Positions 1 through 10,974 of a stretch of 64,000 bases of DNA are shown in pieces. Each line of letters opens with the position of its first letter. The stretch's first letter is position 1. This DNA is from Elgaria multicarinata webbii (taxonomy: Eukaryota; Chordata; Lepidosauria; Squamata; Anguidae): positions 29,993,501 through 30,057,500 of the forward strand of contig NC_086182.1 of the NCBI RefSeq assembly GCF_023053635.1, read 5' to 3'. Under the pieces are notes generated by a model, which was not told the DNA's origin, did no database searches, and saw nothing but the letters and a program-made list of their open reading frames with translations. Made by a program: the position numbers and the translations under genes.

Positions 1-1755
1 TTCTCTCTTAATAGGAAGTTGTGCATGTTATTTTCTGTGCAAAAGGCTATTTGAAATGGTTACACAGAAGATTGAAAGGTGGAATTGGGGCAGTAAGTGA
101 GAGCCAGGATCATTGCTTTCCACAGGGCCCAACATTTCTCTTAAGGGACCTGCTTCATGCGTTTGTGTATAATCATCCGAGACTGACATACGTCACTGAA
201 GTTATATGTAGTGTTTAGTTATACTTCAACAAGATAAATAATTCATTATCTTCCTCTCTCTCTCTTTCTCTCTTTTCTTGAGGCAGCTATGGCTGGACCA
301 CTGTTTGGCAGAGTGTCAGAACTTGACTTAAGTTCAGCTTGTTGTTCACCATCCAGCATCAACATCCCTTTGGAACAAAACTGGAGTGCAGCTACTCAGC
401 ATAGTCACATCCACTGCCCCCAAGGATTGTGCCATCCAATGAAACAAGAAACCAGGAAGACTAGGGGTTAAAATGGCAGCATGGGAGTCCCCAAATTATG
501 GGATACACCAGGTCGAGGTATCAGGACTGGGGCTGGAATATATCCTTTGGTTCTGGATCAAATTGATTAGGCTGTTTGCTCTGCACAGAACCGAAGGAAC
601 TGCTACACTTCCAATGCACCAGCACAAAATGGCAATTCTGGCCAGAAAGTTGCAAAGCCTGGCTTGTAATTACGTGCTTCAACCTCTTTACCTTTTCTTT
701 GTTTTCTTCCTGTAGCATGCAAACAAAACAGCATCTGGGAAGAAAAATCTGGAAAGGAGATAATGATGTGGCCTTCTCGTTTTCCTTGGCGGAGGGAAAA
801 GGAAGAGGTTACCACTCGAGAAATAATCACATTTCTTCTTTGTAACTTTCCTCCACTGAGGCAGCTGGAGGGCTAAAATTAGAAGCAGGAACAGCAGGAC
901 GGATGGACTGAAGGGATGCTTGTTTTGGAACCTGAGTTGATTGACAGGCTGCAGCAAATCACCAGAGTGCTTGAAATGTCTTGTGTGACAAGTCATAGAC
1001 AAGAACCACATATTCGTCTTGATATCATCTTGGCAAGGACAGATTGTGATCCAAACACCACATGGAGAGCTAGTGCTCCTTTAAAGGCGGTTCGCTCCAA
1101 CTTCTTGTTGCATAACCCCACAGAATTCACAGGGTTTTTTTCCCCCCTCAACACATCCTCTAGGCAATGATATCTTTCTCTTTAGACAATGATATCTTCC
1201 TCTCTTTTTTTCCAGCTAGATGTCAATCACTATCTGGGGTTCTTGGAAACCCTTGAAATATGAAATGTTTCCCTCAGGTTTGCTTTCTTTTCTTCACCTG
1301 AGAAGAAGCCTGTCATGTCTGGAACCCATATCCACGGCTATTTCCGGGCGTTCCCTCCCTCAAATCCTTTCTCTTAGATATTTCGAAAGGTGGTACTGAT
1401 TTTCTGCCCCACATGAAATGATTATCCACATTGTATGTGTGAGAGCTACATAGGTCCACCAGCAAAATGGCAGCCAACATGAGCTGTTGCCTAGGCAGTC
1501 AGGGAGAAGCAGGTGGCTCTGAGCAGAGCTGAGTGGGTTTCACAGAGGTTTTAACGCCATTTGGCTAGCATTAAAACCTCACACAGGGGCTGGTTGATAG
1601 CTCAGAGAAACCCCACAGCATAGGGGAAATAAGAAGCAAGAGGAAAAGGAAAAGAAGCTGAAGAAAGGGTCAGAGTAGACCATGGACTGTGAAGAAAATG
1701 AGCGGGAAAAGTGAGTGGAGAGAATGGGGAGGAGATAAAGGACTGAGGCAACTAT
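1..1755. other. No gene or repeat recognised
   Basis: I see no convincing exon, RNA gene or named repeat. Open frames here are short, lack recognisable domains and overlap on both strands. A short direct repeat containing CAATGATATCTT occurs twice near 1165-1200. The stretch may hold old, decayed repeats or intergenic DNA. Confidence 0.4.
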
Positions 1756-1896
1756 GGCCACAGCTAGACCTAAGGTTTATCCTGGGATCCTCCAGGGTTC
1801 GCCCCTGCCTGAGCACTGGATCCCCTGTGTGTCACCTAGATGAACAGGTTTGACCCCTGGATGATCCAGGGATAAACCTTAGGTCTAGCTATGGCC
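1756..1896. mobile_element. Short inverted-repeat DNA transposon (MITE)
   Basis: The ends form an inverted repeat of about 34 bp. The left end reads GGCCACAGCTAGACC and continues with AAGGTTTATCC; the right end is its reverse complement with few differences. The total is about 141 bp. TAT flanks both sides and could be a 3-bp target duplication. The AGCTAGAC core recurs in the terminal repeats near 5,474 and 48,137, so these are probably related families. There is no coding capacity. The superfamily is uncertain (PIF/Harbinger or hAT). Confidence 0.65.
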
Positions 1897-2519
1897 TATG
1901 AGACTATTAGAAGGAGAGCACCGAAGAAACTTCACAGTATATAAGATCAGGGAGGAATGGAGGAAGAGGGATGGGCAATACTATGGAGGCTGGTCAAAGA
2001 ACAAAGTGGCTAAACAAATGATCTGAAAAACCAGCATCTGCAGGTCAAATATATCTATTAAGGTGCAAATAATACATTTAATACATAATAGCCTGGCAAT
2101 AGAAGAAACCAAGAATCCCAAAGGGAGATGGATGGTTTAATTGCTTTGTAAATTACTATCATGGATAAACTGATTGATATAATAAATGTCCAGTATGATG
2201 AACGGCAACCATTTATTATTTTTTGGAATAATTATTATGAGTTGGGAAGATTGGACACAGTCGTATTTCAAAGATGAATTGCAATTTAGTAGATGTAATT
2301 TTTTAATGTATGTGTCCATATGTATTTCCCTTATTATTATTATTTTAAAAAGTTGTTACGAACTCGTTCCTTTTATTTGGACCATAGATTTAAGAAATAA
2401 ATAAATCAGGAAGGGCCATGCAAGAACTGCTACATGACAGTCCTTGCACAACTCTCAAATTGTTTTCCAGAAGGACCACTTTGGGGAAATTACATCCTGT
2501 CCTGACCTTGCTAGCTCGT

Positions 2520-3066
2520 AGGAATTCATAAGCTTTATCATACCAGTGTTATACTGTGCAATCACTGCGAATTGCATGCAAAGGACTCTGAAGTTTTCCA
2601 GTTTATAATCTGCTTTGACTGTGAAGTAATCCCAAGCATCCTGCTTTAATTGTGCTATAAAGGCAAAAGACCCACCCTATTTTGCTACTAGTTTTGGAGC
2701 GAATCATTTGTTGTTTTCCGGGTGGCCACTGGGGGTGCATGAGCAGGATTTGATAGGTTTAAAGAAAAATTAAACAAATGCTTACATCTGCATAAGTTTT
2801 AAAGATAAAGACATCAAAATTGGCACAGTAATAGATAGTAAAGAGAGCTTTAAGCATTCCAAATTTGAATCAGATTGGGTTATCTGTTGATTTTTAATGA
2901 TTTTTTACATTTCCCCCCTTAAGCCCATTTCCTGGTATGCAAAGGATCTTAGAAGCGCTGCCGCCTGGGGTGTGATTTAGCTAACAACAACAGCAGCAAC
3001 AACAACAACAACAGCGTTACGCTCTAGGGGATAATTCAAGGGAAACAGGTACATGGGATGAAGCTA
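2520..3066 (+). repeat. Interspersed repeat, copy 1 of a family also at 18.5 and 20.0 kb
   Basis: This stretch closely matches 18,505-19,052 and 20,044-20,486 in the same order. Shared landmarks are an AGCTTTATCA start, a GCAAAGGACTC motif, a GGCCACTGGGG motif, and a CAA-rich stretch followed by GGGGATAATTC. The other two copies sit next to ZMYM1-like hAT transposase relics, so this may be the non-coding part of that element. I see no clear terminal inverted repeats. Confidence 0.6.
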
Positions 3067-3097
3067 CATGTCTTCCTATTCCACAGCCAAGGCAATA

Positions 3098-3198
3098 AGA
3101 ATTGGACAACCATCTGTCAGGGATGCTTTAAGGTGGATTCCTGCAATGAGCCTTTTAGGCTCCTTCCAACTCTACTATTCTATGATTCTATGATTCTA
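3098..3198 (+). mobile_element. CR1 LINE 3' tail, + strand
   Basis: The stretch ends in repeated ATTCTATGATTCTATGA, the typical CR1 3' terminus, preceded by GGCTCCTTCCAACTC. This is a 5'-truncated CR1 copy of about 100 bp with no coding sequence left. Confidence 0.8.
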
Positions 3199-3898
3199 TG
3201 AATTCACTTGGAAACCCTGTTTCTGTTCCCTTGAAGAGAAAAGTGTGTGTTGTGGCTTGGAAGTGCAGCAAACAAAGATGGTTCTGGATTGGAAGAGTAT
3301 GAAGCAGATGCTAGACAATCAAACACATTTCCCTTCCAAATCGAGCAGATGGTTGGAGTGGAACAATCTGGGGTATCAACAGGAGAAAAGTCCATGTGGC
3401 AGGAACAGAGAGCGGATTCTTAAATATTGTGCAAGATGAGCAAACTAGGCTCACAGACAAAACAACCCAGTAGTTAAAAACACAGGACATGGTGTATGTC
3501 TTACATAGCATATAATTAATTTTGCATCAGGCACAGAATTCTGTATCCGAAGTCTCCACTTTTGTTTCTTTTTCAAAAGCAAATTTCTAGCCGATGTGGT
3601 GACAAATGTGAGAAATGCCGAATCTCAACAGACCTTCAGGATTTCCCAGGGTGAAGGGAGAGCAGTTCAGTGTTCTTCATAATCTCTTAGCCCTTCCCTT
3701 GGCCAGAAGACATATAGAACCTTAAGCAAAAGAACGGCATGGCAATTTGCATAATTTATTCTGAACCAGAATTGCCTTTCCTTAGCCCATGATTATTTTT
3801 TTAAAGAAGAATATATAAAAATCACACACAAAGAGCAGCTTCAGGGTCAAATGTAGCAAGTTGTTTTGACCAATAATTGAGCAGAAACTTCCAGCCTC
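3199..3898. other. No feature recognised
   Basis: I see no supported gene or named repeat. A short purine-rich open frame is present but has no domain or splice context. Confidence 0.35.
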
Positions 3899-4252
3899 CA
3901 GGGGGGATTCCACATGTCGTACTGAGGGTGCTTCCATGCGCCCCCAGTGCACCCCCAAAGCGATAGTGTAGCTTGCCTGGGAAGAGACGAGGAAGAGGTG
4001 TCCTTGCCGCCGCCACCACCACCACCCACCTACCTCCTCTCCAGCCGGGTCGGAGAGCTCGGCAGAAGAAGGCCGCTCTCCACCCCTCCTTCTTCCACCG
4101 AGCTCTCTGTCTCGGCCGGCGAGGAGGTAGGTGGGTGGCGGCAGCAAGGACGCCTCTTCCTCGTCTCTTCTCCAGGCAAGCTACACGATCGCTTTGGGGG
4201 TGCACTGGGGGCGCATGGAAGCATCCTCAGTACGACGTGTGGAATCCCCCAA
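3899..4252. mobile_element. Fold-back DNA transposon with long inverted arms (hAT-like ends)
   Basis: The two halves are inverted copies of each other, each about 170 bp. The left arm starts CAGGGGGGATTCCACA; the right arm ends TGTGGAATCCCCC. Both arms carry GGTAGGTGGGTGG, an AGAGACGAGGAAGAGG stretch and a GGGGGCGCATGGAAGC stretch. The overlapping open frames on both strands come from this palindrome and are not genes. A one-arm relative lies at 49,486-49,673. The CAGGG termini suggest hAT, but I see no clear 8-bp target duplication. Confidence 0.75.
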
Positions 4253-5473
4253 GATAAGTTTACTAACTTTATTTCGCCTGTTTATTTGTCTGTTGCGCCT
4301 TCTCTCAATTAACATGAAAACGAATAGTCAAAGCTAATTGCGCATTTCTCAAGTCTGCCAGATTTGCAATTTGCAATTCCAAAAGGAAATTACAGTTGAT
4401 ACACAATCAGTTTTACATTGGTATGAACTCCCATTTTCTACATGTTTTAGCACAATGCTTGATATCAAGGGATGCTTGTTTGTGTGCAGCTGGTTCTGTT
4501 CTGGTTTGGGGGTTCCCCCCGCCCCAGAACCTGTTCCTTCATATCATGTTGATAAGAATGAAGGAGTTAGCATGATAAGGAAGAGCTAATCTTGATAACA
4601 AGCTTTGCAAAATGAGCAGTTACCCGATAACTGCTGTTTATTATACTCCCACACACACAAAATGTCTTATTCCATAAATTGGTCCCTTCACATCCTCTCT
4701 CTTATAACCCAGATGGAGGTGAGATGAGGTAAGGTCATATTTGGACACTTCTTTTCTTGAACAAACATCCTAATTAAGTGTGTGGCTTGAACCTGCCTCT
4801 GACATCTATCCCCTATGTCTCTGTGCTGGAGGATATTGATTTACTCAATGATTTTATAGACTTTAATCAGCATTCAGAAACTGAGATCACCTGTTGTTTT
4901 TAAACCCTCTGAATGTTTTAAAATAAAGACTGGCCTAATAAGCTAATACAAACAAAGACAAGGCTCTCTCAAAGAAGATGACTGCAGCACTTGAATATAG
5001 AAATCCGTGGCAGTGGTTTTCAAACTGTCCTAATGGAATCTGGATTTCCTCAGTGGGAAGACACCCAATGTTCCCCTGGGGTTGCACACTGGTGGGAAAG
5101 CACTGGAATGTCAGAGAAGTTTGCCTTTACTTATGTTCCCATCAAGGGACCACCCAGAAAGCCCCTAACTACCCAGAGAGTTCTGGGTATTGGGTGGCGT
5201 AGAAATGAAATGAAGTGAAATGAAATAAAATGGGAAACTTCCCTCCAAGAAAGTGTGCCTGCCAGTACAGTTCTTCCCCACCAGGGTGCAGGCCACAAAG
5301 GATCATGGGTGTTTTCCTGAACTGGACCATCAGTGCACATGTGCAATCAGCCCAACTTTAGCTGAGTCATCACTGGCAGCACATTTTCATTAGTGATGGC
5401 AAATTTGAAACAGCGAGGCTCAAATTAAGGTCACATTGGTTCATTTTTGGGAGCTGTTTTGGTTCTTGTGTCT
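4253..5473. other. Mostly unassigned, with an L2 3' tail at about 5,152-5,231
   Basis: No gene is visible. Near 5,152-5,231 a CCAGAGAGTTCTGGGTAT motif followed by a GAAAT-rich tail matches the 3' end of the L2-clade LINEs seen elsewhere here. The rest is unassigned. Confidence 0.4.
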
Positions 5474-5780
5474 TAGGGCATAGCTAGACCAGCCGATATC
5501 CTGGGGATCGCCCTGGGATCATCCCCGTACATTCACATGATGCACAGGGGATCCCGAGAGCAGGGAGGGATGATCCCTCCCTTGCCCCAGGATATAGGCA
5601 TAGCCTTTCCCCCTGACTTTTTCCGCGGTCTCGGGATGATCCCAAGACCATGGAACATGTGGTTGGGCATCGTGGGTTGTCCCAGCTCCTTGCGAGTAAC
5701 TGTGAGGAGCCGGGAGGTGGGCATGGGGCACAGAGCTCCTGAGGAGCTCTGTGCCCATCGTGGGTTAGGGGGGAGGGTGA
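5474..5780 (+). mobile_element. Fragment of an inverted-repeat DNA element (GCTAGACC end)
   Basis: The left edge reads TAGGGCATAGCTAGACC, resembling the terminal repeats at 1,756 and 48,137. The internal part carries GATCATCCC and GGGATGATCCC motifs in inverted orientation. I find no matching right end, so the element is truncated or interrupted. Confidence 0.45.
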
Positions 5781-6204
5781 AGGGTTTGGTGTTTTTTTTA
5801 AAAAAAACTTACAGTTTTTGGATGAGCGCTCGTGTGCTCCTTCTCCTTTAAAAAAACAAATAAAAAATGGTGGCTGCAATGTTGCACGCCACGTGTAAAT
5901 GAGGGTGATGATCTCACGGTTATAAAATTGGAAGATCGTTGCCTTCCGACCCCCTCGTGTAGCTGTGGCATTAGAGCATCATCAGTTGGGGGAGGGGGGA
6001 AATCACGTTTTCCTATCATTGCTTTTCCCTCTGCTTCTGTCCCATGATACTTCCTCTTTCTTCACATGGGGAAAAAAGAGGAAGTAAACAATGACCATGT
6101 GGGCCATTCAATGGGTGTTTTATTGTGCTGCTTTTCCTTCACACAGCAGGAAATATTGGCACATTTTGCTTCCCTCACCCCACAAAAAAATCGAAAAATC
6201 GACC
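5781..6204. other. Unassigned, possibly decayed DNA-transposon sequence
   Basis: There is an inverted pair around 6,050-6,085 (CTTCCTCTTT and AAAGAGGAAG). No gene and no element boundary can be fixed. Confidence 0.3.
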
Positions 6205-6607
6205 GTGGCCTACTTTTACAGTTTGAAGCCTGGCCCTCAGTTGAAGCCGGCACCAGACCACGCTGGAGGCAGGTAAGTGGTGGTGGGGAGGGAGCCTTAC
6301 TTGGCTCTGCTGCCCGCTGCTGCGGTCCATGCGGCAGCAGACAGTGAAGCCAGGTTAAGGTGGAGGGGGACTTAATCACCCCCCATTTCCCCCCTTCCCC
6401 ACTTACCTGTCATCTGCTGTGGAGGCAAGTAAGTGGGAAAAGGGGGCAAAATGGCGGGCGAATCCCAATCCGACCCTTCGGATCTCTCTCTGGGATCCAA
6501 TCCAGAGTGGGTCGGGGGATGGTTGGATCGGCGTGAACCAGTATGGGCCCGATCCAAAAGTTCTGGATCAGACCATGAAGTGGTTCGGGGGCTGGTGCAC
6601 AGCCCTA
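6205..6607 (+). mobile_element. 3' part of a non-autonomous hAT element (TAGGGCTGTGC end)
   Basis: The right end reads GGTGCACAGCCCTA, whose reverse complement (TAGGGCTGTGCACC) matches the ends of the 777-bp element at 8,961-9,737. The interior shares GGAGGCAGGTAAGTGG and GTGAAGCCAGGT motifs with it. The left end is missing. Confidence 0.65.
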
Positions 6608-7399
6608 CTGAAAACATACATTCAAATATGTCTCCAAAACACATTCCTGCTCAGCCAGCATAAAAAAAGCTATTTGCATATTTGCATGAATTCATTTTCC
6701 TTGATAAAAGGACCTGGTTCCTGACAAACAATACGGGTAGCTTAAGCAGATGAAACATTAATTAGCATTGGGTAGTAGGAATATTCTAGTTTGACTTTGC
6801 TCTTATGTTAAAAGGCACTCTTCCCAGCATGCATTTCCTAGCCAGCACTTTAATTAGGCCATCAAAATGATGGCATCAAATCTCCACAATTTATAGTTCC
6901 AGGAAGTCCCTTTTTTAAAATTCTGAGGTTTTTTTTTTCCTTTTGTGTAAAAATAAAATTTGAACAAATGCAACAAAAAGCAAGGCATTTTTTAAAAAAA
7001 ACACACACCAAGGCCAATATTTGTGTGACCTTTTGCAAGGGGAAAAAAAAAGCTTGCATTCCTGTAACAAGAATGTAAAAAAGGATTTTGTGCCAGGCCT
7101 GGGTATCCAACAGAGTAAATGCAATGTGTCAGGAAAGCCAAATGTGAACGGTTCCTCCGATATTTTATGCCAGATTATATCGTTGTGCCATTTGAACAGC
7201 CTTTTATCTTGTTTCTGTTTAAGAGCTTTTGGCTTGAGTTAATGGGTTTAATGAAGTAATGCAACTGAAGCTTCCTGAAATCAGTTTAACCCATTTGCCA
7301 CAACTTGACTAACAGCTCAGTCTTATTCTCAAGCATATTTGGGATTACAACCTAAATATTTTGAGGTGGTGATCATGGACTCCTTAGAAACAAGCGATA
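6608..7399. other. No feature recognised
   Basis: This is AT-rich sequence without a supportable gene or named repeat. Confidence 0.35.
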
Positions 7400-7637
7400 T
7401 AGGGTGACCATATGGAAAGGAGGATAGGGCTCCTGTATCTTTAACAGTTGTATAGAAAAGGGGATTTAAACAGGTGTTTGCATGCATGCAGCACCTGGTG
7501 AAATTCCCTCTTCATCACAACAGTTAAAGCTGCACAAGCCTTGCCCCTTTTTTGTATCTGGTTTTAAAATGTATATGTTTTAAATTTTGTAAAGCCACTT
7601 GAGGCCCAGTATTGGGCAAAAGGCGGGATACAAATAA

Positions 7638-7680
<43 letters not shown>

Positions 7681-7786
7681 TTCACCAGGTGTTACATGCA
7701 TACAAAGGACATCTGCTAAAATTCCCTTTTCTCTACAACTGTTAAAGTTACAGGAGCCCTGTCCTCCATTTAATATGGTCACCCTA
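7400..7786. mobile_element. TA-flanked MITE (GGGTGACCATAT ends) with a nested LINE tail
   Basis: The termini are TAGGGTGACCATAT and ATATGGTCACCCTA, perfect inverted repeats starting and ending in TA. Inner landmarks TTAACAGTTGTAT, GGTGAAATTCCC and ATCACAACAGTTAAAG recur in the copies at 60,751 and 62,234. A LINE 3' tail (about 7,565-7,681) ending in a 3-bp AAT microsatellite is inserted in the middle. The TA could be a Tc1/mariner-type target duplication or part of a hAT-type TAGGG end; I cannot decide. Confidence 0.75.
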
Positions 7787-8035
7787 GGTGAAGACCTTTT
7801 TATTCTCCCAGCATTTTAACAGCCTATACATAAATTTTAACTTGGTGTTTTAAATTTGTAATTTTGCATTGCTGCTGTTTTTATCTGGTTGTGCTTTTAT
7901 ATTGTATATTGTATTTTATATTATGGTTTTATATTGTTGTTATAGACTTTGAATATTTTTAATTTTTGTGAACTGCCCAGAGAGCTCTGGCTATTGGGCG
8001 GTATGAAAATGCAATAAATAAATAACTCTGAGGGC
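7787..8035 (+). mobile_element. L2-clade LINE 3' tail
   Basis: AACTGCCCAGAGAGCTCTGG followed by a TATTGGGCGG motif and an AATAAATAAATAA tail is the 3' terminus seen in the other L2 copies of this window. It is 5'-truncated and non-coding. Confidence 0.75.
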
Positions 8036-8391
8036 TCATCTACACCAAGCAGGATATTACACTATGGAAGTGGTATGAAAGTGGTATGAAAGCAGTATAT
8101 AAAAGGCAGGAGCCACACGACTGCTTTATAGCAGTAGTTCGCTGGAGGATCTACCCTACTGTTTTATACTGAAGTGCACTGACAACTTTTGGGGCCTAGG
8201 ACACATCTACACCAAGCAGGATATAGCACTATGAAAGCGGTATATGGTATGGTATGTGTCAATGGGCCCCAACATTTGTCAGTGCACTTCAATACCACTA
8301 TAAAGCAGTAGTGTGGCTCCTACCTTTAACATACTGCTTTCATACCGCATTCATAGTGGAATATCCTGCTTGGTGTAGATGAACCCTGAGA
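8036..8391. mobile_element. Non-autonomous DNA transposon, CATCTACACCAAGCAGG ends
   Basis: The left end AGGGCTCATCTACACC is followed by AAGCAGGATATTACACTATG. The right end is its near-perfect reverse complement, ending GGTGTAGATGAACCCT. A second internal start of the same terminal repeat at about 8,190-8,225 shows a nested or rearranged copy. No open frame and no certain target duplication are visible. Confidence 0.75.
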
Positions 8392-8960
8392 TGGAGATAG
8401 GAATGTTTGCCTACGGTTTAAACCCTCTTTGGGCTGCTTTTCTTAAGGAGGTTTACATCATATATCTAATATTACCTCATTCTGTTATATCACGTGCTTC
8501 AGCCGAGGGCTGAAAAACAGTAAATGAGCAAGAGTTACTGACCTTCTATTCTTAACCTTGTCATTTCATCTAAGAACCTTCCTATATGAAATGTAATACC
8601 TCTACCGGAAAAAAGGATGCTAGTTTAAAAACATAAAAATTGCATAATAAATCTGGGCAATTGCACCATCTACTGGCAAATCACAAAATCCCTCCTCTGA
8701 CTGCTGAAAGAATTTATCCCTTATATATTGGCACTATATTATTTCAGGTTTATCCCTTACACAGTGTAGCGAATTGGGTTTACACAAGAGTTAGAGAGGC
8801 AGAAATTCCTGTCCCCATCATGCACTCTGACCCACAACGACTCAACCAATTAAACTGAAGTTAGGAACTTAATCCATAAATTAATGGTACACAGGGAAGC
8901 TGAGTGGTATCCCAGAAAGGCCATTAATGGCATGATAAGGCAAAGTTAAGGTACAAGAAG
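8392..8960. other. No feature recognised
   Basis: No supportable gene or named repeat. The right flank (8,953-8,960, ACAAGAAG) is the left target duplication of the next element. Confidence 0.35.
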
Positions 8961-9737
8961 TAGGGTTGTGCACCACAACCCTGAACCGCTTCGGGGCCTG
9001 ACCCGGAACTTCTGGATCGGGCCCGAACCGCTTCAGGTTGATCCGACCCTCCCCTGATCCGCTCCGGAACTGGATCTGGAGCGAGATTCAACCCCCATTT
9101 TGCCCCCTTTCCCCACTTGCTTGCCTCCGCGGCAGGTGGCGGAGGCAGGTAAGTGGGGAAGGGGTGACAAAATGGGGCCGAATAGGTCCCCCCCTTACCT
9201 GGCTTCACTGTCCGCCACCGCACGGAATGTGGTGGTGGCAGGCGGTGAAGACAGGTAAGCCCCCCTCCCCCACTTACCTGGTGCCGCCACTGCCTGGACA
9301 GTGATGGCAGTGGCACCAGGTAAGCCCCTCCCCCCACTTACCTGCATCCGTCATGGTCCAGGTGGCAGCTTCAACTGTGGCCCAGACATCAAGGCGGAAA
9401 CAGGCCTGTTTCCACCTTGAGGCCTGGACCGCAGTTGAAGCCACCGGCCGGACCGCAACAGACACAGGTAAGCCCTCCTTCCCCCTGTCCCCTTACCTGG
9501 CTCCGCTGCCATCGCCACACGGACTGCAGTGGCGGTGGAGGAGACAGGTAAGCCTCCTCCCCCTACTTACCTACATCCAGAGCTTCGGAACAGTCCTTAT
9601 TGCTTTCAGATAGTTCTGAACTGCTCTGTGCCAATCCGAACCTCCTCCGATCCACATTGGAACTGGGCTTCAGAGGCCCGGATCGGCCCGCTCCGCTTCA
9701 GATTCGGGGATGTGAAACGGAGCAGAGCACAGCCCTA
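8961..9737. mobile_element. Non-autonomous hAT element, 777 bp, perfect 8-bp target duplication
   Basis: The element begins TAGGGTTGTGCACC and ends with the reverse complement of TAGGGCTGTGCTC. ACAAGAAG flanks it on both sides (8,953-8,960 and 9,738-9,745), the 8-bp target duplication expected of hAT transposition. The GC-rich interior repeats CACTTACCTGCCTCC-like and GGCAGGTAAG-like modules in both orientations. Open frames across it have no transposase motif, so it would need a transposase in trans. Its ends resemble those of the 12.2-kb element at 34,561-46,776. Confidence 0.85.
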
Positions 9738-9865
9738 ACAAGAAGCAAGAAATCCAACATTGCAAACAGCAAGGGCTAAAAACTCAGGTCATGGGAGGTC
9801 AGAGCAGAATCTTCAAGGGGGGGTGACAATCATTTCATTCAGCACCTTGGACAGCACGACTGCTA

Positions 9866-10010
9866 TAAAGGATGGGTGATCGTTCAGTGGTAAAGTGCAT
9901 GTTTTGCATACAAATCCAGATTCCGTTCTCGGAATCTATCTCAGAACGCAAGGCAGGTCTACGCAAACCACTGGTCTGATTCAGTACAAGCAGTTTCATA
10001 TATTTGCCCT
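9866..10010 (+). mobile_element. tRNA-derived SINE fragment
   Basis: A degraded promoter-like head (GTTCAGTGGTAAAGTGCATG and TTTTGCATACA) is followed by a TGATTCAGTACAAGCAG tail. A second SINE of this type is at about 32,290-32,475. It is too degraded to be a tRNA gene. Confidence 0.55.
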
Positions 10011-10460
10011 CATTCATTGGTGTAAGAAGCAAATGTCATGAATTTCACCCAGTTGTAGTCCGGAGGTTTGCAAATTGGCTTTTTCAGATACAAAATCCAT
10101 GAATACGAGGCAGGTAGAGGCAAATAGCAGACATTATATCTGCACATAAAGAATGTAAATCTGACAGTATGCCCTTGATACATAATGTTCTCCCTCTGTA
10201 TTTTGGAGTTTACCTGCAAAGTATGATACACAGGTAATCTGGCTCTAGTTAGCAACAGATACATAGCTGGATCCAGCCGCCCTATTCATAAGGAAGCAAA
10301 GAAGACCTTCTGGTCTTCTGGCTGCTACTGCAGGTCCTGAATGTTTCTAGTACATCTTTCAAACTGCCTACTTCCCAGCTGGCGCTTCTCATTACTGTTG
10401 GCTTTTCTATTACCTTATGTCTTGTCAAATCCTCGTTTTAGGAGGTGAGCAGTACATCAG
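10011..10460. other. No feature recognised
   Basis: No supportable gene or named repeat. Confidence 0.35.
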
Positions 10461-10905
10461 GAGATCATAGAATCATAGAATAGCAGAGTTGGAAGGGGCC
10501 TACAAGGCCATCAAGTCCAACCCCCTGCTCAATGCAGGAATCCATCCTAAATCATCCCCAACAGATGCTTGTCCAGCTGCCTCTTGAATGCCTCTAGTGT
10601 GGGAGAGCCCACAACCTCCCTAGGTAACTGATTCCATTGTTGCACTGCTCTAACAGTCAGGAAGTTTTTCCTGATGTCCAGCTGGAATCTGGCTTCCTTT
10701 AACTTGAGCCCGTTATTCCGTGTCCTGCACTCTGGGAAGATCGAGAAGAGATCCTGGCCCTCCTCTGTGTGACAACCTTTCAAGTATTTGAAGAGTGCTA
10801 TCATGTCTCCCCTCAATCTTCTCTTCTCCAGGCTAAACATGCCCAGTTCTTTCAGTCTCTCTTCATAGGGCTTTGTTTCCAGACCCCTGATCATCCTGTA
10901 ACACA
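10461..10905 (-). mobile_element. CR1 LINE, 5'-truncated, - strand
   Basis: The plus strand starts ATCATAGAATCATAGAATAG, the reverse complement of the CR1 terminus. Reading the minus strand, the frame at about 10,547-10,900 gives the CR1 ORF2 C-terminus, including YEERLKELGMFSLEKRRLRG, a LDIRKNFLTVR motif and WNQLPREVVGSPTLEAFK. Sequence 5' of the YEERL block is lost. It is a dead copy by truncation. Confidence 0.9.
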
Positions 10906-10974
10906 GTATCTGTACCGAAGCCTGGAGCAAAGTGCCATAGTTATGAGATTCTGGCATTATGATGTGATGAACAT

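Noticed and set aside
3782-4312. Overlapping 60-127 codon frames on both strands
   Set aside because: They are produced by the long inverted arms of the fold-back element.
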